The notes: generated from the sequence alone by a model not told the origin. 12,275 nt of DNA from Desulfobacteraceae bacterium (GCA_011390035.1 JAABTE010000048.1:1-12275), one strand, 5' to 3'; shown: positions 1-7,350, counted from the stretch's first letter. Program-made: numbers and translations.

Positions 1-792
1 GGAAAGGTCCCGCAGCACATTGACCCGTGCCGGCCGGCCCCGGTATTGGATGTTCCTTGCCCGGGCCTCCACGGGCAGCGCTGTGCCGTCCCGGCGCTGC
101 ACCTCGATGCAGTGGACGCTATCCTGGTTCGGATTGGCAAGGGCTTTTTTCACGAGGAGCTGCCAGGCGGGGGGGATGAACGCGGTCAGGTGCCGGCCGA
201 CGATCTGGTCGGGGGGGTAATCGAGCATTTGCGCCAGTGTGTCGTTCACCTCCAGAATGATTCCTTTTTCGTGAATGAACACCCCGTTGAACACCGCCGA
301 TTCCAGGACGCGATGTCGCTCGATCTCCTCGACCATCCCCTCGTCCAGGCACAGGTGCGCCCTCACCCGCGCCAGCAGCTCCTGGGCAATGAAGGGTTTG
401 ACGATATAGTCCGCGGCGCCGGCCCGGAAAAATCGAGACGCATCCAGCGGCGCGCCATTGTTGGCGATCATGAAGATCACGGGAGCCGACAGGGAAAGGG
501 GCTCCCCCTTGAGCTGCCCGCACACCGCACGGGCGTCCTCGCCCGGAAGGCCCGCGTCGAGCAGAACCAGATCGGGCGGCGTCCGGCGCGCCAGCCGAAT
601 GGCTTCGCTGCCGTCCCTTGCAAAGCGGATCCGGTATTCATCGGCATCGGCCAGCAGGCTCATGCCGCCTTTCAGCGCTTCCGGGCATCCGTCCACCACC
701 AGAATATCTTTTTCAGGCGTCCGCCTCAACCTCCAAGCCCCCCGTCCTATGGTATGATATAAATAAGGAGTGACCCAAACAATGCTTCCCAT
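1..792 (-). CDS. Response regulator receiver + PAS domain signalling protein (C-terminus outside the window)
   Basis: Reading the - strand from ATG at 792 gives 264 codons without a stop to the left edge. Residues 29-148 form a CheY-like receiver domain: ILVVDG near 30-35, the phospho-acceptor in LVLLDAGLP (D79), and the conserved lysine in VKPF (K132). A PAS domain follows (about 163-262), with VFNGVFIHEKG, EVNDTLAQMLDY, IVGRHL and a closing NVLRDLS that is typical of the end of a PAS fold. An output domain (GGDEF, kinase or other) is probably cut off. The receiver is atypical. The second acidic residue of the usual DD pair is glycine (G35), and the conserved Thr before the Ala is isoleucine (I109), so Mg binding and phospho-switching may be impaired. 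The start is uncertain. ATG 792 leaves a 28-residue lead before the receiver, whereas an in-frame TTG at 729 would give the usual short lead. The neighbouring tRNA is also on the - strand but has its own terminator. Confidence 0.85.
   Translation of the reverse strand, partial: MGSIVWVTPYLYHTIGRGAWRLRRTPEKDILVVDGCPEALKGGMSLLADADEYRIRFARDGSEAIRLARRTPPDLVLLDAGLPGEDARAVCGQLKGEPLSLSAPVIFMIANNGAPLDASRFFRAGAADYIVKPFIAQELLARVRAHLCLDEGMVEEIERHRVLESAVFNGVFIHEKGIILEVNDTLAQMLDYPPDQIVGRHLTAFIPPAWQLLVKKALANPNQDSVHCIEVQRRDGTALPVEARARNIQYRGRPARVNVLRDLS
754..782 (-). promoter_or_regulatory. Possible sigma-70-type promoter inside the 5' end of the receiver/PAS gene
   Basis: On the - strand TTGTTT (782-777) and TATCAT (759-754) are separated by 17 bases. 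The -10 matches the consensus at five of six positions; the -35 matches only in TTG. If real, transcription would start near 747 and only the TTG start at 729 could be used, which would shorten the protein by 21 residues to a normal receiver N-terminus. The AT-rich region further upstream could equally hold the true promoter. Confidence 0.25.
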
Positions 793-953
793 GGGCGCAG
801 GCTTCTTAAAAACGGTTTGATTCTAAGACCGATACCACAAACAAACGCTTTTTGTAAAGCATAAATCATACGGGAATATTCTTTATAACCTTGAATTTAT
901 ATGGATATTTATCAGCCGCAAAAAATATATACGCGTGATGCGTTTTTTCCGGT
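793..953. other. AT-rich intergenic region with no accepted gene
   Basis: The base composition drops sharply to AT-rich here, unlike the GC-rich coding DNA around it. It sits between the - strand receiver/PAS gene and the + strand promoter at 954, so it is the expected place for upstream promoter elements in both directions. No open reading frame of note is seen. A short four-pair hairpin ACGC/GCGT followed by T residues lies at 931-948, but it is too weak to call a terminator. No clear -35/-10 pair for the leftward gene could be fixed. Confidence 0.6.
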
Positions 954-982
954 TTGCATTATCTCCGGCGGTATTATATTAT
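954..982 (+). promoter_or_regulatory. Sigma-70-type promoter of the candidate small RNA
   Basis: TTGCAT (954-959) and TATTAT (977-982) are separated by exactly 17 bases, with AT-rich DNA upstream. The -10 differs from consensus at one position; the -35 keeps the TTG core only. The predicted start is about 988-990. The promoter is followed after about 100 bases by a strong terminator and no convincing protein gene, which suggests a dedicated short transcript. Confidence 0.5.
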
Positions 983-987
983 AGGGT

Positions 988-1087
988 TTAGCATGAAGCG
1001 TCTGATTCAGGAGGAATCTCAATTGCTCCCGGTGGCAACGCGGAAGCGCCTGTGGACAGCCCGACGTAGCGGTATCGGGCTTTTTTT
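988..1087 (+). ncRNA. Candidate small RNA of about 100 nt with GGA-loop hairpins
   Basis: The segment is bounded by a spaced promoter and a perfect seven-pair terminator. Inside are three short hairpins whose loops contain GGA: stem GATTC/GAATC with loop AGGAG (1004-1018), stem CGC/GCG with tetraloop GGAA (1039-1048), and a weak stem CTG/CAG with loop TGGA (1050-1059). GGA in hairpin loops is the recognition feature of CsrA/RsmA proteins, so a CsrA-titrating RNA is one reading. The third stem is only three pairs and shares two bases with the terminator stem. GGAG at 1010-1013 can also pair with CTCC at 1026-1029. I do not recognise a known RNA family: no SRP, 6S or c-di-GMP riboswitch core is seen. 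The alternative is a leader or a short peptide gene (TTG at 1023 behind AGGAGG). Confidence 0.4.
1058..1087 (+). terminator. Intrinsic terminator of the candidate small RNA
   Basis: The arms AGCCCGA (1058-1064) and TCGGGCT (1075-1081) pair perfectly over seven bases around a ten-base loop and run straight into a T tract (1081-1087). It is oriented for + strand transcription coming from the promoter at 954-982. Confidence 0.85.
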
Positions 1088-1186
1088 ACTTTGAGGAAAG
1101 GGTGGATGCCCATGCGAGGCCCCACATTCGAGACCCATTTTCGGCGATGGAAAACCTGTGCCCCGGCGACCGGCGGGGCGCCCATG

Positions 1187-1220
1187 AAAAAAGGGGCTGG
1201 CCAGGACCCGGCCAACCCCT
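1187..1220 (-). terminator. Intrinsic terminator of tRNA-Arg
   Basis: On the - strand AGGGGTTGGCC (1220-1210) and GGCCAGCCCCT (1202-1192) form an eleven-pair stem with one U-G pair and a seven-base loop. A six-T tract (1192-1187) follows. It begins ten bases after the CCA end of the tRNA, so it ends the tRNA transcript and insulates it from the convergent small-RNA unit. Confidence 0.88.
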
Positions 1221-1229
1221 TGATTTGTA

Positions 1230-1306
<77 letters not shown>

Positions 1307-1338
1307 CTGTGATGCTCGCACCCCTGTCTCCTAACACA

Positions 1339-1352
1339 CTTCGGCGCCAAAG
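1339..1352. repeat. Imperfect palindrome in the tRNA-rpoH intergenic region
   Basis: CTTCGGCGCCAAAG has a GGCGCC core flanked by CTT and AAG, with one mismatched pair. It lies in the 117-base divergent gap between tRNA-Arg (-) and rpoH (+). It could be an operator, but no family of regulator is suggested by it. It is not a CIRCE element. A TTGAAA at 1387-1392 could be a -35 for rpoH, but no good -10 follows at the right spacing. Confidence 0.25.
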
Positions 1353-1423
1353 TCCATGGAAAATGCCACCGGCGGCGGTCATTTCTTTGAAACCAAAACT
1401 CGAAGGACAATGGGATCATTAAA

Positions 1424-2413
1424 ATGAGCAAAAAACCAAAAACTTCCGGCAAGGGGCCCGAAACGGACGAAAAAGGGTTTCGCCGGATGAATAAAGATGA
1501 TAACATGGTCTCCGGCAGAAAAGGCGCGAGGGATTCGGACAAGGCGGTGGTCAAGTTCGACCCGCTGCAGCGCTACCTGGCCGAGGTGAGCCATTACCGT
1601 CTGCTGACGCGAGACGAGGAGCGGGGCCTGGCCCAGCGCGTTATGGAAGAGAACGACCGGGACGCGGCCTACATGCTCGTCACCTCGAATCTGCGCCTGG
1701 TGGTCAAGATCGCCCTGGAGTTTCAGCGGGTCTGGATGCAGAATCTTCTTGACCTGATTCAGGAGGGCAACATCGGCCTTATGCAGGCCGTGAAGAAATT
1801 CGACCCTTACAAAAACGTCAAGTTCTCCTATTACGCATCCTTCTGGATCAAGGCCTATATCTTAAAGTTCATCATGGACAACTGGCGTCTGGTGAAGATC
1901 GGCACCACCCAGGGCCAGCGGAAGCTGTTTTTCAAGCTCAAGAAGGAAAAGCAGCGGCTCATCGACCAGGGCTTCGACCCCAAGCCGCGCCTCTTGTCCC
2001 AGCGGCTCGGCGTGACCGAGCGCGAGGTGGTGGACATGGACCAGCGGCTGGACAACTGGGATCTGTCCCTGGACGCGCCGCTGCGGGAAGATTCGGACAC
2101 GGAGCGCATCGACCTTCTGACCACCGCCACAGACACGGCCGAGGATCACATGGCCAAAAAGGAGATGGGGGTGCTGCTGAGAAACAAGATCAATGCCTTC
2201 CGCAAGCGCCTGACGGACCGGGAGCTGGAGATCTTCGATCAGCGGATCTTCTCCGAGCAGCCGGCCACCCTCCAGGAGATCGGAGACAACTACGCCATCT
2301 CCCGGGAGCGGGTGCGGCAGGTGGAAAAGAACATCATTCGAAAGATGCGGGATTTCTTCAAGCAGGGGATGAAGGACTTCGACGTTTACGCCACGGAAGA
2401 CACGGTGTCCTGA
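1424..2413 (+). CDS. rpoH: RNA polymerase sigma factor RpoH (sigma-32 family)
   Basis: The 329-residue protein is a sigma-70-family factor of the heat-shock (sigma-32) class. It directs RNA polymerase to heat-shock promoters. Region 1.2 starts at FDPLQRYLAEV (45-55). Region 2 contains NLRLVVKIALEFQ (89-101), DLIQEGNIGLMQAV (110-123) and FSYYASFWIKAYI (134-146). The RpoH box QRKLFFKL (165-172), specific to this class, follows. Region 4.2 (about 282-309) carries the helix-turn-helix TLQEIGDNYAISRERVRQVE. The N-terminal 44 residues are charged and not part of the family core. ATG 1424 has only a distant AAGGA (1403-1407), while ATG 1487 has AAAGGG at a better distance, so the true start may be 1487. 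It is the first gene of a long same-strand run; the next gene starts about 30 bases downstream. E. coli rpoH is usually monocistronic, so this context is worth noting. Confidence 0.95.
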   Translation: MSKKPKTSGKGPETDEKGFRRMNKDDNMVSGRKGARDSDKAVVKFDPLQRYLAEVSHYRLLTRDEERGLAQRVMEENDRDAAYMLVTSNLRLVVKIALEFQRVWMQNLLDLIQEGNIGLMQAVKKFDPYKNVKFSYYASFWIKAYILKFIMDNWRLVKIGTTQGQRKLFFKLKKEKQRLIDQGFDPKPRLLSQRLGVTEREVVDMDQRLDNWDLSLDAPLREDSDTERIDLLTTATDTAEDHMAKKEMGVLLRNKINAFRKRLTDRELEIFDQRIFSEQPATLQEIGDNYAISRERVRQVEKNIIRKMRDFFKQGMKDFDVYATEDTVS

Positions 2414-2443
2414 CGGACGGGAAAAGACTTGAGACCAGAATCG

Positions 2444-4474
2444 ATGCGGAACAACCCAGCGGATTTGCGGAATACGGGGCCGGCGGCCGGCCGGCCGGGC
2501 GATCATTTGAGAACACAGGGCGCCGAACGGCTTTGCCGGACTGCGCCATCGGCGCCGCTTGCCAAGGCGCTGCTCGCCATGGCGCTGATGGCCATGGCGG
2601 CCGGATGCGCCGGCGGACCCGAATCACGGCCCGAATCCCGACCGGGCGCGGAATCGGCGGCCGCCGCCGGAGCGCCGGCCCCGGACCCCAGCCGGGTGGC
2701 CGGTCCGAATGGCGCGGCGACCGCGGCCGGCACCGATGCCGCGGCCAGGACGGGGTCCCAGCCCGCTCCGGCCGTCATCGCCCCCCCGCCGGGCCTGCTC
2801 CTGGACCCCTTCCAGGAGGTGATCGTCGCCCCGGCGCGGGCCGCCGGCCCGCCCAACGCCTACTACTATTTTATAGAGTCCCAGATCCATCGCCGAAGGG
2901 GAGAGATCGACGCCGCGGTGAGCGCCCTTGAAAAGGCCATGGTCCGGGACCCGAATGATTCCTATCTCCAGCGGGAAATGGTCAACCTGTACCTGCACCA
3001 GAAACAGCATCGGAAGGCCACGGTCCTGATCGAAAGCATGCTGCGGGCCGAAGAGGCGGACGACCCCGAGCTTTTGATCCTGCTGGGCAGGCTGCGCCAT
3101 GAGCTGAAGGACGCCGAGGGCGCCATCGCCGCCTTCGACCGGGCCGTGGCCGCGGACCCGGCCGACAAGGACGCCTACCTGATGCTCGGCCGCCTCTACG
3201 AGGACGCGGACCGGCTCAACAAAGCCGAAGCGGTGTACAAGAAGATGGTGGCCCGCTTTCCGGACGCCTACGAGGGCCATTACCTGCTGGGCCGCATCCA
3301 TGCCGAGCGCAATCGCATCTCGGCGGCCCGGCGGTCCTTTGAAAAGGCGCTGGCCATCGAGCCCGGCCTGGAAGAGGCCCGCTACGAGCTGATCGAGATC
3401 CATCGGAGAAGGGGCGACATCCCCAAGGCCATGACAGAATACGAGGCCCTTCTGGCCAAGGACCCGGATGATATCCGCGCCGCCATGGGCCTGGCCCTGC
3501 TGCGGAAGGAAACGGGCGGGTCCGACGAGGCCGGAGAGCTTTTGGCCCGGCTGGGAGAGCGCAGCCGGAAAGAGCCGGAGGTGCTGCGCCGCCTGGTGAC
3601 CTTTTATGTGAACGAAAAACGCCTGGACGAGGCCATCGTCCTTTTAAACGGCATGCTGGCCGGCGTGCCGGACAACACGGACATCCACTATGTGCTGGGC
3701 GTGTCTCTGAGCGAGGCGGACCGGGAAAACGAGGCCATCGATCATCTGCTCCGGGTGTCGCCCGACTCGGTCTTTTTCCAGAACGCGGCCGTGCATATCG
3801 CCTTTTCCTACCAGGAGCAGGGGCGGCTGCCGGAGGCCATCGAACACATGGAGTCGGTGATCGAGCAGGTGCCGGACAATCCGGATTTTCTGCTCTACCT
3901 GGCCTCCTTTCACGAGGAGCTGCGGCAGTTCGATGAGTCCATGTCCGCCCTTGAAAAGGGGCTTGCCATGGACCCGGACAACCCGCGCCTCCATTTCCGC
4001 CTGGGGGTGATACAGGACAAAGCGGGCGACAAGGAAGCCTCCATCGCCACCATGCGCGCCGTGATCCGCCTGGAGCCTGACAACGCCAACGCCCTGAATT
4101 ACCTCGGATACACCTTCGCCGACCTGGGCCGGAACCTGGACGAGGCGGAAAAACTGATCGTGGAGGCCTTAAAATACCGGCCCGACGACGGCTACATCAC
4201 CGACAGCCTGGGCTGGGTCTATTACCGGAAGGGCCAGTACGAAAAGGCCGCCAAGACGCTGGAGCGGGCCGTTGCCATGGTGCCGGACGACCCCATCATC
4301 CTCGAGCATCTGGGGGATGTGTACCTGAAGCTGGGCGACAGGGGCAAGGCGCTGGATTATTACCGCCGGTCCCTTGCGCGCAAGAAGGCCATGGCGGACA
4401 CGGAGGGCGACCGGGAAGAGACCATCGAAAAGCTCCAACGAAAGATCCGGGAATTGACCGGCAAATCCCGCTGA
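2444..4474 (+). CDS. TPR-repeat lipoprotein
   Basis: From ATG 2444 the protein has 676 residues. A hydrophobic segment LAKALLAMALMAMAAGC ends in a lipobox cysteine (C55), followed by glycine and alanine rather than Asp, which suggests an outer-membrane-anchored lipoprotein. An 80-residue Ala/Pro/Gly-rich spacer follows. From about residue 138 (NAYYYFIESQIHRRRG) to the end the protein is a continuous array of roughly 14 TPR units, many with the D/E-P-D/N turn. The last units (NALNYLGYTFADLG, ITDSLGWVYYRKGQYEKA) match a form common in delta-proteobacterial TPR proteins. A scaffold role at the outer membrane is likely; no enzyme motif is seen. The start is uncertain. An in-frame TTG at 2429 is possible, and a TTG at 2507 would give a more normal signal peptide length. 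It is followed after 8 bases by a second lipoprotein, suggesting that the two work together. Confidence 0.88.
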   Translation: MRNNPADLRNTGPAAGRPGDHLRTQGAERLCRTAPSAPLAKALLAMALMAMAAGCAGGPESRPESRPGAESAAAAGAPAPDPSRVAGPNGAATAAGTDAAARTGSQPAPAVIAPPPGLLLDPFQEVIVAPARAAGPPNAYYYFIESQIHRRRGEIDAAVSALEKAMVRDPNDSYLQREMVNLYLHQKQHRKATVLIESMLRAEEADDPELLILLGRLRHELKDAEGAIAAFDRAVAADPADKDAYLMLGRLYEDADRLNKAEAVYKKMVARFPDAYEGHYLLGRIHAERNRISAARRSFEKALAIEPGLEEARYELIEIHRRRGDIPKAMTEYEALLAKDPDDIRAAMGLALLRKETGGSDEAGELLARLGERSRKEPEVLRRLVTFYVNEKRLDEAIVLLNGMLAGVPDNTDIHYVLGVSLSEADRENEAIDHLLRVSPDSVFFQNAAVHIAFSYQEQGRLPEAIEHMESVIEQVPDNPDFLLYLASFHEELRQFDESMSALEKGLAMDPDNPRLHFRLGVIQDKAGDKEASIATMRAVIRLEPDNANALNYLGYTFADLGRNLDEAEKLIVEALKYRPDDGYITDSLGWVYYRKGQYEKAAKTLERAVAMVPDDPIILEHLGDVYLKLGDRGKALDYYRRSLARKKAMADTEGDREETIEKLQRKIRELTGKSR

Positions 4475-4482
4475 GACAATCC

Positions 4483-5235
4483 ATGCCTTCTACCATGCGA
4501 GCGGTGCCGGCGACCCCGGCCCTGTGGCTGCTGATGACCATCGCCCTTGCCATGTCCGGGTGCGCCGGCCCGGCGGCGCGCCGATACGAGGACCCGGCCG
4601 CCCGCCTCCTGGCGGCGGAAAAGGTGCCCCCCGGGGCCGACGCATTCAAGGGCGTCGGCCGGCTGCGCCTGCTCCGGGACGGCGGCGCCACCAGCGGCCG
4701 GGCCGCCTGGGTGGCGGCCCCGCCGGATCGGTTGCGCATGGAGCTGCTCTATTCGGCCGGGCCCGCGGCCAAGGTGGCCACGGACGGCCAGTGGCTTTAT
4801 ATCGTCTCTCACGCCGACGGCGGCTTTTACCGGCGGCGCGGGGAAAATCCCAGCCTGTCCCGGCTCGTGTCGGTCCCCATGGGCATTGAGGCCCTCATCT
4901 CCCTGCTTTCAGGGCGGTTGCCCATCCCCGGCTTTCATCGGGCCTGGACCGAAGGCCACGGCGGGGCGGTGGCCCTCCAGCGGTGGGCCAAGGTGGTGGC
5001 CCGGCTGTACCCGGATGAAAGCGGCCGGCGCGTGGCCATGATGGAGCGGTTCAACGCCAGCGAAAACCTGCAATGGCGGGCGCGCCTGTCCGACTGGCGG
5101 AAGGTGGCCGGAGGCGAGCTGCCCTTTCGCATCGGCGTCACGGACGGGGCGGGGGACGGCTTCGAGCTGACCATAGAGCGCTGCTGGCCCGCGCCGGACG
5201 TGGACCCAGCCATCTTCACCCTCTCGCCGCCTTGA
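4483..5235 (+). CDS. LolB-like / DUF4292-type outer-membrane lipoprotein
   Basis: The 250-residue protein starts with a lipoprotein signal (WLLMTIALAMSGC, C27), followed by alanine, which predicts outer-membrane sorting. The body resembles the LolA/LolB-type half-barrel. Seen are FKGVGRLRLLRDGG near 52, AAWVAAPPDRLRMELL, ATDGQWLYIVSHADGGFYRR and a C-terminal beta-rich part ending in DPAIFTLSPP. The family is thought to handle lipidated or hydrophobic ligands at the envelope, but I would not claim true LolB function. ATG 4483 lies 8 bases after the TPR gene; ATG 4495 (M5) is an alternative. No strong ribosome binding site is seen, consistent with translational coupling. Confidence 0.75.
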   Translation: MPSTMRAVPATPALWLLMTIALAMSGCAGPAARRYEDPAARLLAAEKVPPGADAFKGVGRLRLLRDGGATSGRAAWVAAPPDRLRMELLYSAGPAAKVATDGQWLYIVSHADGGFYRRRGENPSLSRLVSVPMGIEALISLLSGRLPIPGFHRAWTEGHGGAVALQRWAKVVARLYPDESGRRVAMMERFNASENLQWRARLSDWRKVAGGELPFRIGVTDGAGDGFELTIERCWPAPDVDPAIFTLSPP

Positions 5236-5240
5236 GCCCG

Positions 5241-6035
5241 ATGGCCGCCGCCTCGCCGAAAGCGGCCGTGGCCCTGGGGGCCCGGCTGCGGTCCTGCCGG
5301 AACGTGATCACCCTGGGGGTGCGGACCAACTTCGACGACTATCCCCCCGATGAGGCGCAAATGATCCTTTCGGCTGAAAAGATCTACTATCCCAGCGCCT
5401 TTTACGCGGACCTGCTGGACGCCATGGGAAAGCCGATCTTCCCCAGTTGCCACAACTACAAGTTCGCCCAGGACAAGATCAAGCAGACGGCCCTGTTCCG
5501 GATGCTCGGCATCCCCCATCCTTATACCCTGGTCTATCACGGCCGTCGCCACCGCCGCGAGCGGGCCGAGGCGCTCTCCTACCCTTTCATCGCCAAGGTG
5601 CCCCGGGGATCGGCCATGGGCCTGGGGGTTTTCCTGATTCGGAACCTGGACGATCTGGACCGGTATCTTGCGGCATGGGAGGGTCCGGCCTATTTTCAGG
5701 CGTATCTGCCCATTGACCGGGACATCCGTGTGGTGGTAATCGGAAAAAAGGCCGCCCACGCTTACTGGCGGGTGGCCGCGGACGGAGAGTATCGGACCAA
5801 CGTGGCAAGGGGCGGCAGGATCTCTCTTGCGCCGGTGCCGGCGCCGGCCGTGGCCCTTGCCGAGGAGACGGCCCGCCGCTGCGGCTGGAACGACGTGGGC
5901 ATCGACATCTGCCGCCATGAAGACCGCTACTATGTGCTGGAGGCCAACATGAAATACGGGCGGGAAGGGTTCCGGGCCGCGGGGCTCGACTACATCCTTC
6001 TGATGGAAAGGCTGATTGAAAACGGAGACATCTGA
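5241..6035 (+). CDS. RimK-like ATP-grasp family protein
   Basis: ATG 5241 lies 5 bases after the preceding stop and gives 264 residues. The protein has the ATP-grasp layout of the RimK/glutathione-synthetase type: AKVPRGSAMGLGVF (K119, glycine-rich nucleotide loop), RDIRVVVIGKKAAHAYWR (160-177), TNVARGG, and the metal-binding residues D222 (VGIDIC), E234 and N236 (LEANMKYG). These enzymes make an amide or peptide bond by way of an acyl-phosphate formed with ATP. The substrate here is not known. The N-terminus (GVRTNFDDYPPDEAQMILSAEKIYYPSAFYADLL) is a conserved-looking pre-ATP-grasp region. An in-frame GTG at 5304 is a possible alternative start. It is tightly packed in the operon and overlaps or abuts the HD-domain gene, which suggests co-expression. 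Confidence 0.85.
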   Translation: MAAASPKAAVALGARLRSCRNVITLGVRTNFDDYPPDEAQMILSAEKIYYPSAFYADLLDAMGKPIFPSCHNYKFAQDKIKQTALFRMLGIPHPYTLVYHGRRHRRERAEALSYPFIAKVPRGSAMGLGVFLIRNLDDLDRYLAAWEGPAYFQAYLPIDRDIRVVVIGKKAAHAYWRVAADGEYRTNVARGGRISLAPVPAPAVALAEETARRCGWNDVGIDICRHEDRYYVLEANMKYGREGFRAAGLDYILLMERLIENGDI

Positions 6036-6105
6036 CACCGGGCCGCGGCCTGAGAGCCTCAGATCGGATGCCGTTCAGACAGGAGGGGCCGTTGCCGCGG
6101 ATGCC

Positions 6106-7350
6106 ATGCCGCTGGACGCCGCCCAGGCCGACCCGGCTAGGATACATCCCGATCCGATGGCTACCCCGCGGATGGGCGCCGCGCCGGCGGATGCCATCCC
6201 GGCGGCCCAGGCGGCCCGCCGGGAGCTTAACCTGCTGGAGCGCCGCCGGCTCGCCCCGGCGGCCACCTTCAGCGACCGGGCGATCCGGCGGGAGCCCGAG
6301 GAGCGGGCCGCAACCGAATACCGCCAGGCATTCTCCCTGGACGTGGACCGGATCATGCATTCCCGGGCCTACACCAGGTACATCGACAAGACCCAGGTCT
6401 TTTATCTGACGGACAACGATCACATCACCCACCGGGTACTCCACGTTCAGCTCGTTTCCAAGATCGGCCGGACCATCGGGCGCTTTCTGGGCCTCAACGA
6501 GGATCTGATCGAGGCCATCGCCCTGGGCCACGACATCGGGCACGCCCCCTTCGGCCACGACGGCGAGCGGTTCCTGTCGGAATTGTGCCTGAAAGAAGGC
6601 ATCGGACACTTTTATCACAGCGTCCAGAGCGTCCGCTTCCTGGAGCGGGTGGAGCGAAAGGGGCGGGGGTGGAACCTGTGCCTTCAGACTTTAGACGGCA
6701 TCCTGTGCCACGACGGCGAGATCCACAACCAGGCCCTGGGGCCGGACCCGGACAAGGATTTCCCGCGTCTGGACGCCCAGGCGGCGGCCAAGGCGGCGGA
6801 ACCGGCAACCGGCCTGTTTCCCATGACCATGGAGGGCTGCGTGGTCCGGCTGGCCGACACCATCGCCTACATCGGCCGGGACATCGAGGACGCCATCCGC
6901 CTTGGCACCATCCGGCGGTCTGATCTGCCCGCCGAGGCCACGGCCCGGCTCGGCGAGACCAACGGCACCATCGTTTACAACCTGGTCACCGACGTGATTT
7001 CCAACAGCCGGGGCCGGGATGTGATCGCCTTTTCCCCCGAGATCTCAGAGGCCCTCATGAGCCTCAAGGCCTTCAACATGGAGCGCATCTATCTGAATCC
7101 CGCCATCAAGCGCCACGCCGGCGTCATCCGGCAGCTCTTTTCAGCCCTGTTTGAGCGGTGCCTTTCGGACGTGGCGGGCAATCGCCGGGAATCGGCCATC
7201 TTCTCCGGCTTTCTGTCGGGCATGGCCCCGGACTACCTGGCCGGATCCAAGCCGGCCGAGATCGTCCGCGACTTCATCGCCGGCATGACGGACCAGTATT
7301 TTCTCAAACAGTGCCCGGAGCCCCTGGCCCGGGAGCTGCGCCGCCCATGA
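6106..7350 (+). CDS. HD-domain dNTP triphosphohydrolase (dGTPase-like)
   Basis: The 414-residue protein (from ATG 6106) belongs to the dGTPase-like HD family, which cleaves dNTPs to deoxynucleoside and triphosphate and so lowers nucleotide pools. Seen are the family start ERRRLAPAATFS and YRQAFSLDVDRIMHSRAYTRYIDKTQVF, the first HD histidine (H113, in HRVLHVQLVSKIGRTIG), the HD pair H142-D143 in ALGHDIGHAPFGHDGE, and the last metal ligand D251 in VRLADTIAYIGRDIEDA. All key residues are present. The start is unsettled. The frame is open back to TTG 6016, which overlaps the ATP-grasp gene by 20 bases, and ATG 6157 and 6172 lie closer to the conserved part. A strong AGGAGGGG at 6081-6088 does not sit at a normal distance from any in-frame start. 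The stop overlaps the next start as ATGA. Confidence 0.9.
   Translation: MPLDAAQADPARIHPDPMATPRMGAAPADAIPAAQAARRELNLLERRRLAPAATFSDRAIRREPEERAATEYRQAFSLDVDRIMHSRAYTRYIDKTQVFYLTDNDHITHRVLHVQLVSKIGRTIGRFLGLNEDLIEAIALGHDIGHAPFGHDGERFLSELCLKEGIGHFYHSVQSVRFLERVERKGRGWNLCLQTLDGILCHDGEIHNQALGPDPDKDFPRLDAQAAAKAAEPATGLFPMTMEGCVVRLADTIAYIGRDIEDAIRLGTIRRSDLPAEATARLGETNGTIVYNLVTDVISNSRGRDVIAFSPEISEALMSLKAFNMERIYLNPAIKRHAGVIRQLFSALFERCLSDVAGNRRESAIFSGFLSGMAPDYLAGSKPAEIVRDFIAGMTDQYFLKQCPEPLARELRRP

Noticed and set aside
46..762. Long + strand ORF of 238 codons over the left edge
   Set aside because: It is the complement of the receiver/PAS gene; the - strand frame shows clear receiver and PAS motifs and this frame shows no family.
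764..820. AAGGAG followed by ATG 782 on the + strand
   Set aside because: The frame stops after 12 codons and lies opposite the start of the receiver/PAS gene; most likely chance.
1031..1080. Resemblance to a c-di-GMP (GEMM) riboswitch because of GGCAA and GTAGCGG
   Set aside because: The GEMM core around GCAAAGCC and the tetraloop-receptor pairing are missing, and no gene follows the terminator on the same strand within a useful distance.
993..1094. 33-residue ORF starting at ATG 993
   Set aside because: It starts within a few bases of the predicted transcript start, contains the terminator stem in its coding part and resembles no protein. The TTG 1023 version is kept only as a finding.
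4935..6038. Large - strand ORF of 367 codons opposite the lipoprotein and ATP-grasp genes
   Set aside because: It is antisense to two well-supported genes. Long antisense frames are expected in GC-rich codon-biased DNA, and its sequence shows no domain.
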